The notes under the pieces are model-generated. The model was not told where the DNA came from. It did not search any database and saw only the letters and a program-made list of their open reading frames with translations. Both the position numbers and the translations under genes were made by a program. This document shows, piece by piece, positions 45,214 through 58,000 of a stretch of 64,000 bases of DNA; the stretch's first letter is position 1, and the number at the start of each line of letters is the position of its first letter. This DNA comes from Stromatinia cepivora (taxonomy: Eukaryota > Ascomycota > Leotiomycetes > Helotiales > Sclerotiniaceae), in assembly GCA_014898415.1 (NCBI GenBank), contig RCTD01000011.1:124001-188000 (forward strand), given 5' to 3'.

Positions 45214-48200
45214 TTAGCAACTTCTTTTAAAATCGAAGTATCATATACTTCAGGAATATATATGCCTAACAAATAAGTATTCTTTTTATTTTTAACTTTT
45301 GTTTTATTCTTTTATTCAAATTAACTTATATATAAAATAGTTATATATCTAACAAATTGAATATATACCTATAATAATTCTTATATTGTATTTGTTTTTT
45401 GATTTTTATATTTATATCTTTTTTTCTTTATTATATTCTAATCTTTTCATTTATTTTGTAATTTTAATTTTGATTATATTATTCTTTATAAGATTTTTAA
45501 AAATTTGGTATAATTTTGTTTTCATTATTATATTAATAGGATTTAGATTCTTTATCAATTCATTTAATCTCTATTATTTTTCTTTATTCATATAATTACT
45601 ATAAAGTTATTAAATTGATTATCAATCTTTTCTTTCGAATTGAATTTAGTTTTATAAAACAATTATAAAACGATTTCGAATTTATATATATAATTAATAA
45701 TACTTTCTGTTTTGATAATATACCTTTAATAATACTTTTGAATATTATATTAATATCGAATCTTAAGATTATATTATAAAATTCTGATATTAATATATTT
45801 TTAATAATCTTTTTGTATTTGAGAAATAATTAATAAATTAGATTTGTTTTGTTATTCTTATTTGTTAATATAATAATATATCTGATTTACAAAAATAAAT
45901 TTTGATTATTAATGAATGATATATTTATAAATATTACTAATTTTAACAAATCAAAATCAAATAATATGAATTTCAATTCTTTGATTGAATTATTCATTTA
46001 TTATTAAATTATTTTATTCATCAATTTTATATCTTCCTTTTTAAGATTAATAATCTAAATAATAAAAGAAAAAACGAATAATACTTTTGATTAATATATT
46101 ATTGAAATATAAATTTCTTTTATATATTAAATAATATATTAATCTTTAGAAATTATACTTTTTCAAATTTTGCTTTTTGTATTATAAATATCGATTAATT
46201 ATATTTTAATGAATTATAGATTTGTATATTATCTTTTTTAATTAATATGAATAAAATTATTGTTTATTTAGATAATAATAATTTTGTTAAATTTAAAGAG
46301 ATTCTTAAATAATAAAGTTTCTCAATTTTTTGTAAGAAACTTTATATTTTTAAATTCTTTTTGTTTTCTATTTATAAATACTTTATTGATTATAATAATT
46401 ATATTATTTGTTTGAAATCCTATTAATTCAAATATTTCATTTTTTTATTTAATATATATTAGATAGAGATTATAGATTGATTAAATTATTTGAAATATAA
46501 TAAGATAATAATTATAATAAATACCAAATCAATGATTTTCAATCTCTAATATATCATATAATAATTTAATCATTTATAATAATATTCCCTTTAGGAATCC
46601 TATTTCCTTGAATAATAGAATATAGAATAATTATATTAAATTGAATACTACTTATATATAGATCTAAATAATATCCCTAATATACAAAATTGTTTATATA
46701 ATTGATTATAAAATAATTATAATACTTAATATTAAATATTGATTTATTTATTAAATCATAAATAATTATATTAATATTATTCCCTTTTTTGTATTATTTC
46801 ATATTTGAATTACAAATTTTGATTTTGAGAATATTTTTTTAATATCTTCGTTTTTAATCTTATCAATAAATCTTGATTTGAATATTTGTATACCTTTTAA
46901 TACACCTATTTATTATATAATTTCAAATACATTATTTTCTATCAAATTATTGATCTCTTTCTTTCTTGATTCTTTATAAATCAATAAATTTTGAAATATA
47001 TTGAATACCAATAAATTTTCGTTGAAAATATCAATAGTATTTTCTTCTTTATCATTTTGAAGATAAATAATTATATTTAATATTTTTATCATATTTCCAA
47101 TAAAGTATATTATTATAGTTTCGATTAATATCATATTAATTATACTATATGATATTTTCATTAATAAAACAATTACTTAAAGAATATCAGGATTGATTTT
47201 CGTTATATTTTTTAAAACAATTTTAAATTTCTCCTAGAAAACAATTTCAAAGTTCTTCAAGGATATTTCCTGAAGGATTTGTTTTGTTATAATAAATTCT
47301 ATTTATATAATAGATTTTATTAATATTACTATTTCGATTATATAAAGTTTTATTATTGTAAATCAAAAGATTATAAATCTATTTAATAATTAAATTATAC
47401 AGATTTTATTTTCGTTTTATAATAATATAAATAATCCTATTCATTCAACAATTCAATTGTTTCCTTCTCTTTATACCTATATTTTTGAATCCATTGATAA
47501 TTTATAGATTGGAATTATATTTAAACTATTTCTTTGATTTAATATATCTATTATTTATCTTTCAATTCAAAGTTTTTTGATTTCGCTATTTGTTTTCTTG
47601 ATTATATTGGATCGTTATTAAATATTAAATACTAATAAATTGAATTCATATATTCATAAATATACTTCAAATATTAAAAAAATAAATATAATTCTATTAG
47701 AACCAACAATATCATTAATTGTTTTCATTACTATTTGCAATATTGATTCTTTCGTTATTCTAATACCCTTGAATTCTTTTTCGATAATATTATATATATA
47801 TATCGAATAATTTGATAATAATATTCGATTATCCTGATCAATTAATATACTTCGACAAATACCTTTTTCATAATAATTGCCATCATTTCGATATATTATT
47901 TGAATTCTTTATTTACAAAGTTTTTCCCGATATTATAAATAATATAATCTAATAAATTTAAGTATATATCCATTCAGTATATTCTCAATTTATCTTATAT
48001 ATATTTTGCATTAATATTATTAAATTATTGTATTATTTGAAATCTGATTTCTTTATTAATAATATATAATATTGATTTGTTATTGATATATATAATATCG
48101 ATTATAATCGAATAATTGAATTCGATATTATTGCAAAAATTGAATTTGAATTTACCTAAGGATTTTCTGTATTTTTGATAATATTTATATAATCTATATA

Positions 48201-51200
48201 TCAAAGGATTCGATGAAATTTATTTATAAATGAATAATCAAAACAATAATATAATCTTTATATTTCCAATTCGATTAGATAACAATCATTTATATTGATG
48301 AATATTTGTATGAATTATTGGATCTTTATATTCTAGAACAATATTGTATATTTGAATTTGCGAATACAAAGGTATTTTGCAATTGATAATATAAATATAT
48401 CGATAATATTATTATAATATATTTTGAATCGATTTATATTTTATAACGATAATAGAAATAATATTTCTAATTCTATAATATAAAATTCGATAAATTCTAA
48501 AGATAGATTCAATTGAATTGATTCGATTAATTCAATCTTTCCGATTCCGAATATCATTTTTGCGATTCTTATTTTATTTATATTTAATTTGATATTTTTA
48601 ATATCCTTTTAATATACTTGATATTATTTGAATTCTATTATAAATTATTAGGATACTTTTATATCGATAATAATACCCTGAAATTCTTTATTATTATATC
48701 TTGAAAAGAAAGCTTTATATCTTTCAATCTTATTGATTAATTCATTAATAAATCTAATCAAAATATATATTATTATTTTATCAAATAAATTTATTACAAT
48801 CTCTTTTCCATTAATTAATCTATAGAATAAAATCCAAATATATTCTGAATCATTATCTTTTATATCCTCTTTTGAATTATTTTAAATATATATTATAAAT
48901 TCTTTATCAATATTAATATCCAATAAAATTCCTTTATATTCGATAATATATTATTCAAAATATAATCCGAATTGGTTATTGTTATTTTAAATAATTCTTT
49001 ATATCTATAATTCGATTCAGTTCGTTCAATTTCTATATACTTATTTGATCAATAATCTTCTTTTTTATAAACAAAACATTTCTTAATTCTTTTTAATCGA
49101 ATAAGAAATTATTAATTGGATTTATATTTATGATTATTTCTAGGATTCTTTTAATTATATATTCGATTTGTATAGAATATTTCGTTTTCATTTGGATATA
49201 ATTTCTTATATATAAAAATGAAACTTTATAGATCTTTAATAAATCCGATTACAGATTTTGAAGATTGATACTATATTTGATTGTATACTAATATATAATC
49301 ATATATATTGAATATCTTTTTTTGAATATATATAATTATTTGAAATTCTTTTGATAAATCTTTTTAAAGATAACGAAATTTGATAATCATAATATTCAAG
49401 TATTCTATTATTAATTTTCTAGAATTCTATAAAACAATTATTTTGAATATTATATAATCTTATTTCTCTATAAATTCATATTAATATCCTTCTTCTTTGA
49501 AGGATATTTTCATTATCTTGTAAATATTATTCATTATATTTAGAATATAATTGAGATTCGAATAATAGAATATAAAAGCCTCCTTCTTTAATATTATTAA
49601 AAACATTTTTATATAAAAACTTAAATAAATATTGATCCTTTTATAATGATTAAAAAAGATAGTATATTTGTAATCGAAATTGTTTTCTTAATTGATATAT
49701 TTATTAATATTATTATAGAGTTTCTCAAGATTTCCAAAACTATAATCAATATTATTATTTTGTATATAATTGAATAATTTGTTTTTATAATTTCCTGAAT
49801 TGTTTTTCCTTTTATTATTAAATGGATCTCTTTTTTTTTCGTTGTTTTTGTGAAGATATATATAAATATCATTTTGATCTGTATTATTTGTTTTATAATT
49901 ATATTCGAATTGTTTATTGTTATTTGAAGGTTTTCTATTATTAAATGATTTATTTGATAATCCTTTATTATCAATAGATTTCCTTTTATTCTGCGATTTT
50001 TCATCTTCAGGTGATATATTATTATTATATAATAATTATAATAATATTGAATATCGTTTCTATTCTGAATCTTAATATTCATTATATAAAAGTCCCTTAA
50101 ATATATAAGATCCTGATTTCTTGTTCAATTATAATAATTAAATTCCTTTGTATTATATTGAAGATAATTGTCTTATATTTAATTATACGAATTGTTTTTT
50201 TTTAAAAAAAATTAAATAAAAAAATTAAATCTTCGGGGATGATATCTAAATATATATTATTGTCGAATTTCTTGATTTGATTTAGAATAATTTTTGATTA
50301 GAATTGAAAATATTAATTCATTATTGTTTTTCGAATTTGATTATTCGATTATAATATATATAAAATATAAAGTCTTTCGATCAAAACTTTGTTGATTATT
50401 AATTTTATATATTGTGTTGTCTTTTTGATAAACAAATTATTTGTTTTTAATTCAATATATAATTTGAATATGATTTTTGGATCAATGAATTCGAAATACT
50501 CAATTCTAAAGTTTGCAAAATCATTACAATAATCGTTTTATAGATTCTTATTAATATAATTATATATTATATAGAATTTCAATTTGAATTTACAAAAATC
50601 AATAATTTCCTGAAATTTTTTTTTTTATAAATATGATTTAATTGTATTTCCATTTGTTTATCTATTCATTATATTCTTCATTTTTGATATATAAATTAAT
50701 TGATGTCTTTATTATATTTGATACTAATAACGATAGGATTCGGATTCTTTTAGAATAAAAAGTTTTGAAGGAATATTCGAATATATTTGTTATAATTATT
50801 ATTATAATAATTATTATATACTTTTGGATTATATCGAAATTAATTGTTGTAGAATTTTTAAGACAATTTTAAAAACAAATCTGAATATAGATTTATAGTA
50901 TATGAAATAGATATTGCAATAAAGTTACACTTATATTATATACAATATTTTTGAATTCTAAAAGTATTTCAAAGATTTTAGAAATTGATTGATCGAAATT
51001 GATTGAATTGACTAAATTTGATTAAGATGATTAGATTTGATCGAAATAAACAGAATAATTAGAATAATGAAATTAATTAAATCGAATTGATTAATTTCAT
51101 ATATAATTAGTAATTTATATAAAATAAATGAATAAAATGATTTTTCATATAAAAGCAAATATAGCGAGAAACTTGAAATTGCTTTTAGGTTTTCTTCAAA

Positions 51201-51478
51201 TATATATTCTATATTATTTGATAGATATATACTAAATACAGAATAATTGAATCAAGAAATGAACTTCAAATTTGCTATTAGATGATTATTATTCTTGATT
51301 TTTCGATTTTTTTGAATTGTTTAATAATTAGAAATTTATCCTTTAATATAAAAATGTTTTGTTTTGTAATAAAATACTTTTATTCAATTATAAAAACAAA
51401 ATCAAATAGATTTAGAATTTGTAATTCTTTATATTAGTTTCTAATATTTGATTTATAATATTATTATAAATTAATTAG

Positions 51479-51694
51479 TATCAGGATAATTGTATATAGG
51501 GAAATGAAATTAATTAATAAATATATTTAATTCTTTGATTAATAATATATTTTGATTTATTTAAAGAATTAGAATTTATAGAAGATAAAGAACTATATAA
51601 TGATGTATATTGAAGTATTAATACGAATATTAATAGGTATATAATTTTTATCATCTTTATTATTCTTATTATATATATGATTTATATTCCGATA
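51479..51694 (-). repeat. Copia LTR, right copy (5' LTR), RIP-mutated and enlarged
   Basis: It aligns to the left LTR with transitions throughout (TATCAGGATAATTGTATA against TGTCGGGACAACTGTATA). It carries an extra ~60 bp of AT-rich sequence about 35 bp from its left end. The target duplication AATAG follows at 51,695. Confidence 0.75.
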
Positions 51695-52000
51695 AATAGA
51701 AAAACTAATTAATATTTTTATTAATTATATTTATACTTTATATAGTTTTCTGGATAATATAATTTCGGATAAAGAAATATAATTTATATCAAAGTTCTGG
51801 ATATAATTTTTTAAATATTTAGAAATATTTTTTTATTTTTTATTTATAAATAAATAAACCAATAAAACAAATTAATTCTATTTTAGAATAATATTTATAT
51901 ATATTTATCAATTTCTATTAAAATGATTAAATAGAATAATTGTTTTTAATTGGATTTACTTTTGATAATTGAATATCGAAAATAAAAAAATTAAATAATT
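51695..52000 (+). mobile_element. Ty3/gypsy integrase, right part resumed after the copia insertion
   Basis: After the second AATAG the integrase frame resumes on +: LDNIISDKEI near 51,750, then FISKFW at 51,783-51,800, then FFKYLEI and INK-TNKTN. These correspond to the conserved gypsy integrase segment around the second catalytic Asp (IISDRG-QFxSKFW) and the following block. This proves that the copia element lies inside the gypsy integrase. The gypsy end beyond about 52,000 is not readable. Confidence 0.75.
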
Positions 52001-53734
52001 AATAGATCGATCTATATAAAATATTGAAAATTTATTTTTGATTTTGTCTAATTAAATTATCAAAAAATATTCGAATCTTTTCAATATTTTATTATTTATT
52101 GTTAATATTAGTATATTTAATCTTTTATTTTCAAAAATAAATTATAATTAATAAATCGAAATCAAAGATTATAAAAGATAAAATATTCAAAAAAAAAGGA
52201 TAAAAAAAAGGAATCAATTTAAAAATGTATTTTCAAAAAGATTTTTGATAATTATAATAAAGATAATTATTATTATCCAATTATCACGAAAAGCCTTACG
52301 ATCCCCTGTAATCTACAAAAGATCAAAAATATACTTTTTAATCAGAATAGAAGATCTTTTAAATCTTATTAATCTCTTTAATTGATAAAATAATCTTAAT
52401 ATATTAATAAATAAAGATTTAATTTAATCAAAGTATTTATTAATTAAATAATCATTTATTTATTTTATATATATAATCTCTGATTTATATAATCAAAAAG
52501 CAAATTATTCAATTTTATTTATTTTATTAATTATATATATTATCTATTCTTTAATCCCCAAAAATATTTTATAATTATATTATTCTATAATAATTATAAA
52601 TTTAATAATCTTTAATTTATATAATCTTTTATTTAGTAATTGTTGAATATTCAAAAGGTTATTTTTGAAAATATTATTTTTATTTTATTTATAATTCAAT
52701 ATTCATATCAATTTAATTATTTTTATTTAATATAAGAAACAATCAAAATAATATTTATATTTGAAAAATAAATATCAAATTCGAAGAATTTGAGATTCAA
52801 TTAATCCAAAAAACAATCTATTTGTTTTTATTTCAATTATATTTATTTCAAATTCCAATTTGATAAATAAATCTATTTATATTTAGATCCATTGATTTCC
52901 AATTAAATTATTTATTTTATTATTAATCTTCAAATCAAATATAATTGAAAAAAGCAAATATAATATCAAAAAAAATTCTTAAATATTTTATAATAATTCA
53001 ATTCAAAGAAAATAAAAATAAAGATATTAAAATGAAAAATTTTAATAATGATATATCAGGATTTATTTCTAATAGATGTATTATTTTATTTTTAATCATT
53101 TTTCTAAAAATCTTTTTTGAATTTATCTTTTTTAAATTGAAATATCAATATCAATAATAAAAATATATATAAAATCACAAAATATTCTATAATATCTACA
53201 AATAAATCAAATCATCAATTGACCAAATATATCTTATAAAATTATTTATTTTCAATCAAAATACTACAATTCCCCTACTCAAGATAATCATCAATATATC
53301 TATCCAAAAAGAAATTTATATCTATAATAACTATTATCAAGTTTATAATATTATAAGAATATCGATCTATTTTAATACAAATTTCGCTTAATAAAATCAA
53401 TTCTATCAAATAATATAAAGATTAAATTATAATCTATATCAAAATTCTTATATATAAATAAGATTATTAAAATATAAAATAAAATTATTATTAATATTTT
53501 TCTATAAATTATTAATATCAAAATATTCCTAATTTGAACAAATATCATAATTATACAAATCGAAATAAATAATCATTTTGGATTACATAATCTTTTATTT
53601 AAATAATTCCAAAATATTTTTGAAAGATTAATCTTTTAGAATTTTATTTTTTTAAAAATTAAAAGAAGAATATATTTTATATTTATTTTTTCTTAAAATA
53701 ATAAAAAATCTAGAAAGAATAAGAAAAATATTAA

Positions 53735-53960
53735 TTCTAAAAATAATCAAAGAATTAAAAAAATCTGGGAATATGCTTATAGAACTATATCTGAATAAAA
53801 TAATGAATTTGATTATAATTATATTGTTTATAATTATAAAATCATTAAATTAATATTTATCGAAAAAATTAATTTATTATTCAAAAAGATATTCAACGAA
53901 AATGAATTATAAATAATTAAGGATTGAATAAAATCATATTTATAAAAACGATTTTATTTT
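53735..53960 (+). pseudogene. Possible BED-type zinc-finger relic of a hAT transposase
   Basis: One + frame reads KKIWEYAYRTISE, then a stop, then NNEFDYNYIVYNYK. This resembles the start of fungal hAT transposases (basic residue, S/I-W-x-x-x-Y-R). No terminal repeats or catalytic parts were found, and the zinc-binding cysteines are lost if they were there. It is a weak call. Confidence 0.3.
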
Positions 53961-54890
53961 ACTTGAATCAAAAAGAAATAAATGAAAAACATTATTGATT
54001 TTTTAGAATCTTTAATCAATATTATTATTCTAGATATTCAATATGATTAATCAGAAATCTATTTTATAATTGTAAAAATATATTATTTATTCAATAATAT
54101 TTTGTTTAATAATTATAATATTATATATATATTATAAACAATATCTTTTTGTGGAATAATTATTGATACTAATTATTCGATTCTAATGATTTTATAGAAA
54201 TAGATATTTTTAGTTTTCAAATCCTAATTATCAAAAAAAGAAGATCATTTTAATAATAATTTGATTTTGAATAATATAATATTTATTTTTAGTTTTTATA
54301 TTAATATTATTTTGATGATTTGATTGAAAAAAATCGATTTATAATTTTCAAAATATAATTATATTTTTATAAAGAAGATTGTATAAATAATATAATAATT
54401 ATTTAATATATTTCTATTGAAAATCTTGTATTTTTAAAATATAAATAATTTTTTATTTATTCAAATACTTTTTTATTTATTCTTATAAATAATTTTTTAT
54501 AATATATTCAATAATAAATAGAAAATTAAATAAAACATTTTATTATTCTTATAATTCATTTTTTTCAAAAGAAAATATAAATAAAATATAATATAAATAT
54601 TTTAAATATTTAGAAAAAGAAACTTTTGAATATTTAATATTCATAATAGAAAATATCAAATTAAAAAAAATTATTCATTTCAATTATATCGATTATATTT
54701 ATATTTATTTAAAACAAATCATTTTTTCAATTCTTTTATAAAATTTAATAGAATCTTTTTAATTTCAATAAAAAATATAATAATATATTATAATTTCTAT
54801 TAATTAAAGAAATATATAATAATAGGATCTTTTCATATTCAATTTATTACAAAATATTTGCAATCATTCAAAATTTCATAATCTGAATTT

Positions 54891-55036
54891 ATTATAAATA
54901 TAATTTAATAATTATAAAGAATCAAATAGAATAATAATACTTTTGTTATTATAAATATAATTTAATAATTATAAAGAATCAAATAGAATAATAATACTTT
55001 TGTTATTATAAATAGAATAATAATACTTTTGTTATT
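54891..55036. repeat. 57-bp tandem repeat, two perfect copies and a partial third
   Basis: Units are 54,891-54,947 and 54,948-55,004, identical. A third, 55,005-55,036, lacks an internal part but keeps both unit ends. The sequence has no coding content. The perfect identity contrasts with the decayed surroundings. Confidence 0.9.
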
Positions 55037-58000
55037 GAAATTATAAAAATATTATTATTTAAGAAATAAATCGAATAAAAAAATATCAAATTCAAATTAT
55101 CTTTGTTTTATATATATAAATTTAATAAAGGATTAAAATATATAAAATAAAAAATAATTACAAAACAAATAAAAATACAAATTATAATAAATTTATTGAA
55201 TAAAGTATAAATAAAAACAATATGAATTACCATTTATTTATATAATATAAATCCTTTAAAAATTAAATCCTTTAAATTATTTAATAAATTATTTAATATA
55301 TAATTCTATAATTACTTTTACAAAAATAATCCTTTATTTATAAAGAAAATATTTAATGATTTCTATTTCAATTGAAATAGAATCTATAAATATAAATACT
55401 GAATTTATTTTTTGAATAAAAATAAAGAAATTAGAATTAATAAAATATAATATAAAATCAATTTTTAAATATATATTGAATATTTAATGAATTATATCCT
55501 AAATATATTCATCTATTATATATATATATTCAAATTCAATAAAATTATTATTATTTGAAATATAATAATCAATAAAGAATTCGTTTATTATATAAGTTTC
55601 ATTAATTAAATAATCGATATTCATATTATAGAAGAATTTAAATAATTTATTAGAATATATAAGATTATATCAAAACAAGCAAAATAATTATTCAAAATAA
55701 AGATAATTATAACTTTATTTATTTATTTATTTTTATAAATCGAAAAGTTCTTGATTTATTTATTAAATATATTTTAGATTTATTATTTATAAATAAATTA
55801 ATTTCAAAAATAAATATAGATTTGAAAAATAATAATAGAAATAAAAAAATCGATGTAAAATTATTCAATCTATTTAATTCTTTAAATAATAATAAAAAAA
55901 TATATAATAAAGATATATAAATACCGATCGATTTTCTTATTAAAAAAATTAAAGATATTGATTTTTTTTTATTAAAAAACAATTATATTTTGTAAATAAA
56001 GATATTAGTATTATTCAAAAAGATATTTGTAATAATAATATAGATTTTAATTTTATTGAATATATTAATATAAGAAATATAAAATATAAATCTATTAATT
56101 ATATCATTAAAATTCTTTATAAAAATAATTCAGAAATTATTTTAATCAATCAATTTCAATATTTCAAAAAGAAATATATATATTAGAATAATCAATTAAA
56201 ATATTTTATAAAGGAAATCCAGTTATTATAAAGATTATTATATTCTATATATTTATTTGATTGATTTATAAAAGATTTATAATTTCGAATAATTATTTAA
56301 AAGAACTTATATTAGAAAGATTGAAATATTCAGAATTCAAATCAATTTGTTTGAGTTTCAATTATATATTTATTATTCAGAATTATTTCTTTTTTAGAAA
56401 TTATTTGATTTTTATATTTTAAAATAATCAATATAAATATAAAGGCAATTATATATATAATAATATTATTAAAAAGCAATTTTAATATTGAATCCTATAT
56501 AGGAATCGTTATATTTTAAAGAACAGATTTAATAAATTTATTTTATTTAAATAATTTTCAATTTATATTTTGATTTAATTAATAAAGAATAGATAATATA
56601 AAAAAATATTTTCAATTTATAATAATTTATAATATAATTATGATTAAAATTGAAACAAAATCATTATTGTTTTTTATTTGATTTATAATCAATGGCTGAT
56701 AAATGATATTATTTCCTCGAATTCATATATTTATAATTCCAAAGTTATTTCATTTTTATTATTAATTAGAATATTAATTTAAATAGAATTACGATTTTAA
56801 GATTAAGAATTTTAAAATTAGGAAAATCTAATATAAAATCGATTCTTTTTTAATAAATATTTATATATAAATATAATAATCAAGATTTAATTATTTACTA
56901 TTATTTATATTTAATAATACAAAAAGATTTTCAAATTAAAAGTATTATTAAAATTATTTATATTGTTATAATTTATAAATAATAATCAATTTTCTTATAA
57001 TATTTCTTTTTTTTAGCATATTTTAAATTGAATAATTAGATTTATTATTATAACATTATGTTATTATTTATATTAAAATTCGAATTTATTATTATTGTTT
57101 TCGAATAATCTATTTATTATTTTTTTAAAAATATTAGAATTCCAAAATAAATATTTTAAAAAAATTATAAAAAGATAATTTTATAGAATCAAATTAATAA
57201 AAAAAAAGATTGAGAAGTATAAAGACTTTTTTTATTAAATTTATTTAATTCAAAAAGGATAAGTTAATTTTGAAGAAATCTTTGAAAGTTTTTGTAAATA
57301 TTATTATTCTTTATATTCTTTCTGTTTGGAATTATAATTAAATAAAAAATCGATATTAAAATCGATTTATAGTATTTAAGAAAATTGATATATTATAAAA
57401 TAATATTCGATTGAATTATAATTATTTAGGATTTAGATTTAATTAGGGTTTTTAAATAAAATTGATTTTTTTATTTGATCTTTTGGAAAATTTTTCTTTT
57501 TATTGTTCAAATAAAATTGTATTATAATTAATAAAAGAAAAAGTATTTCTTTAAAAATTCTGGAATCAGATTATTATTATTATTTAATTTATAAAGAATA
57601 AAAATTCAATATTTTTTATAAAAACCTTTAATCGATTTTTTTAATCCAAAAAAATCAATTATAATAATTATTCTTTTTAAAAAAATTTCTTTTTTGTTTT
57701 TTAAAAAAAATAAAAGAAAATAACAAAAATTAAATTTCTTATTATAATTAAGAAAATATAATATAAATAAAGATATTAATATAAAATAAAACTCTTTATT
57801 TTTTTGAATATAAATAATATTTCAATATATTATAGTATAGAATTATATTTCAAAAAGAATTAAATATTCGAAAAAAAATAATACGAAAATAAATCTTTTT
57901 TGAAAACTTTATAAAAATATTATTTATAAATAATAATAATATTTTTATAGATATTTTATAAATTGAATTTTTTTTTATTTGAAAATATATTAAAATAAAG

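Larger units (their letters stand above)
45056..51694 (-). mobile_element. Complete Ty1/copia retrotransposon relic nested in the gypsy element
   Basis: It is 6,639 bp long, framed by two direct LTRs (45,056-45,213 and 51,479-51,694) and flanked by AATAG at 45,051-45,055 and 51,695-51,699. On the minus strand the LTR reads TGTCGGAAT...CCCGACA. Pol is on the minus strand: RT shows SRKKEINNLIENNVFEII near 46,916-46,970 and FKSRFIDKIKNEDIKK downstream. RNase H (45,720-45,920) shows SFINNQNLF and ILISEFYNI. The order gag side (about 50 kb), then RT (47 kb), then RNase H, then 3' LTR is the copia order. All coding parts carry RIP stops, so it is dead. A minus-strand frame at 49,621-50,082 falls in the gag region but is not diagnostic. 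Confidence 0.85.

Noticed and set aside
55719..55982. Hydrophobic 87-codon frame on -
   Set aside because: Ile/Leu/Phe-rich low complexity is expected from A/T composition; no family character.
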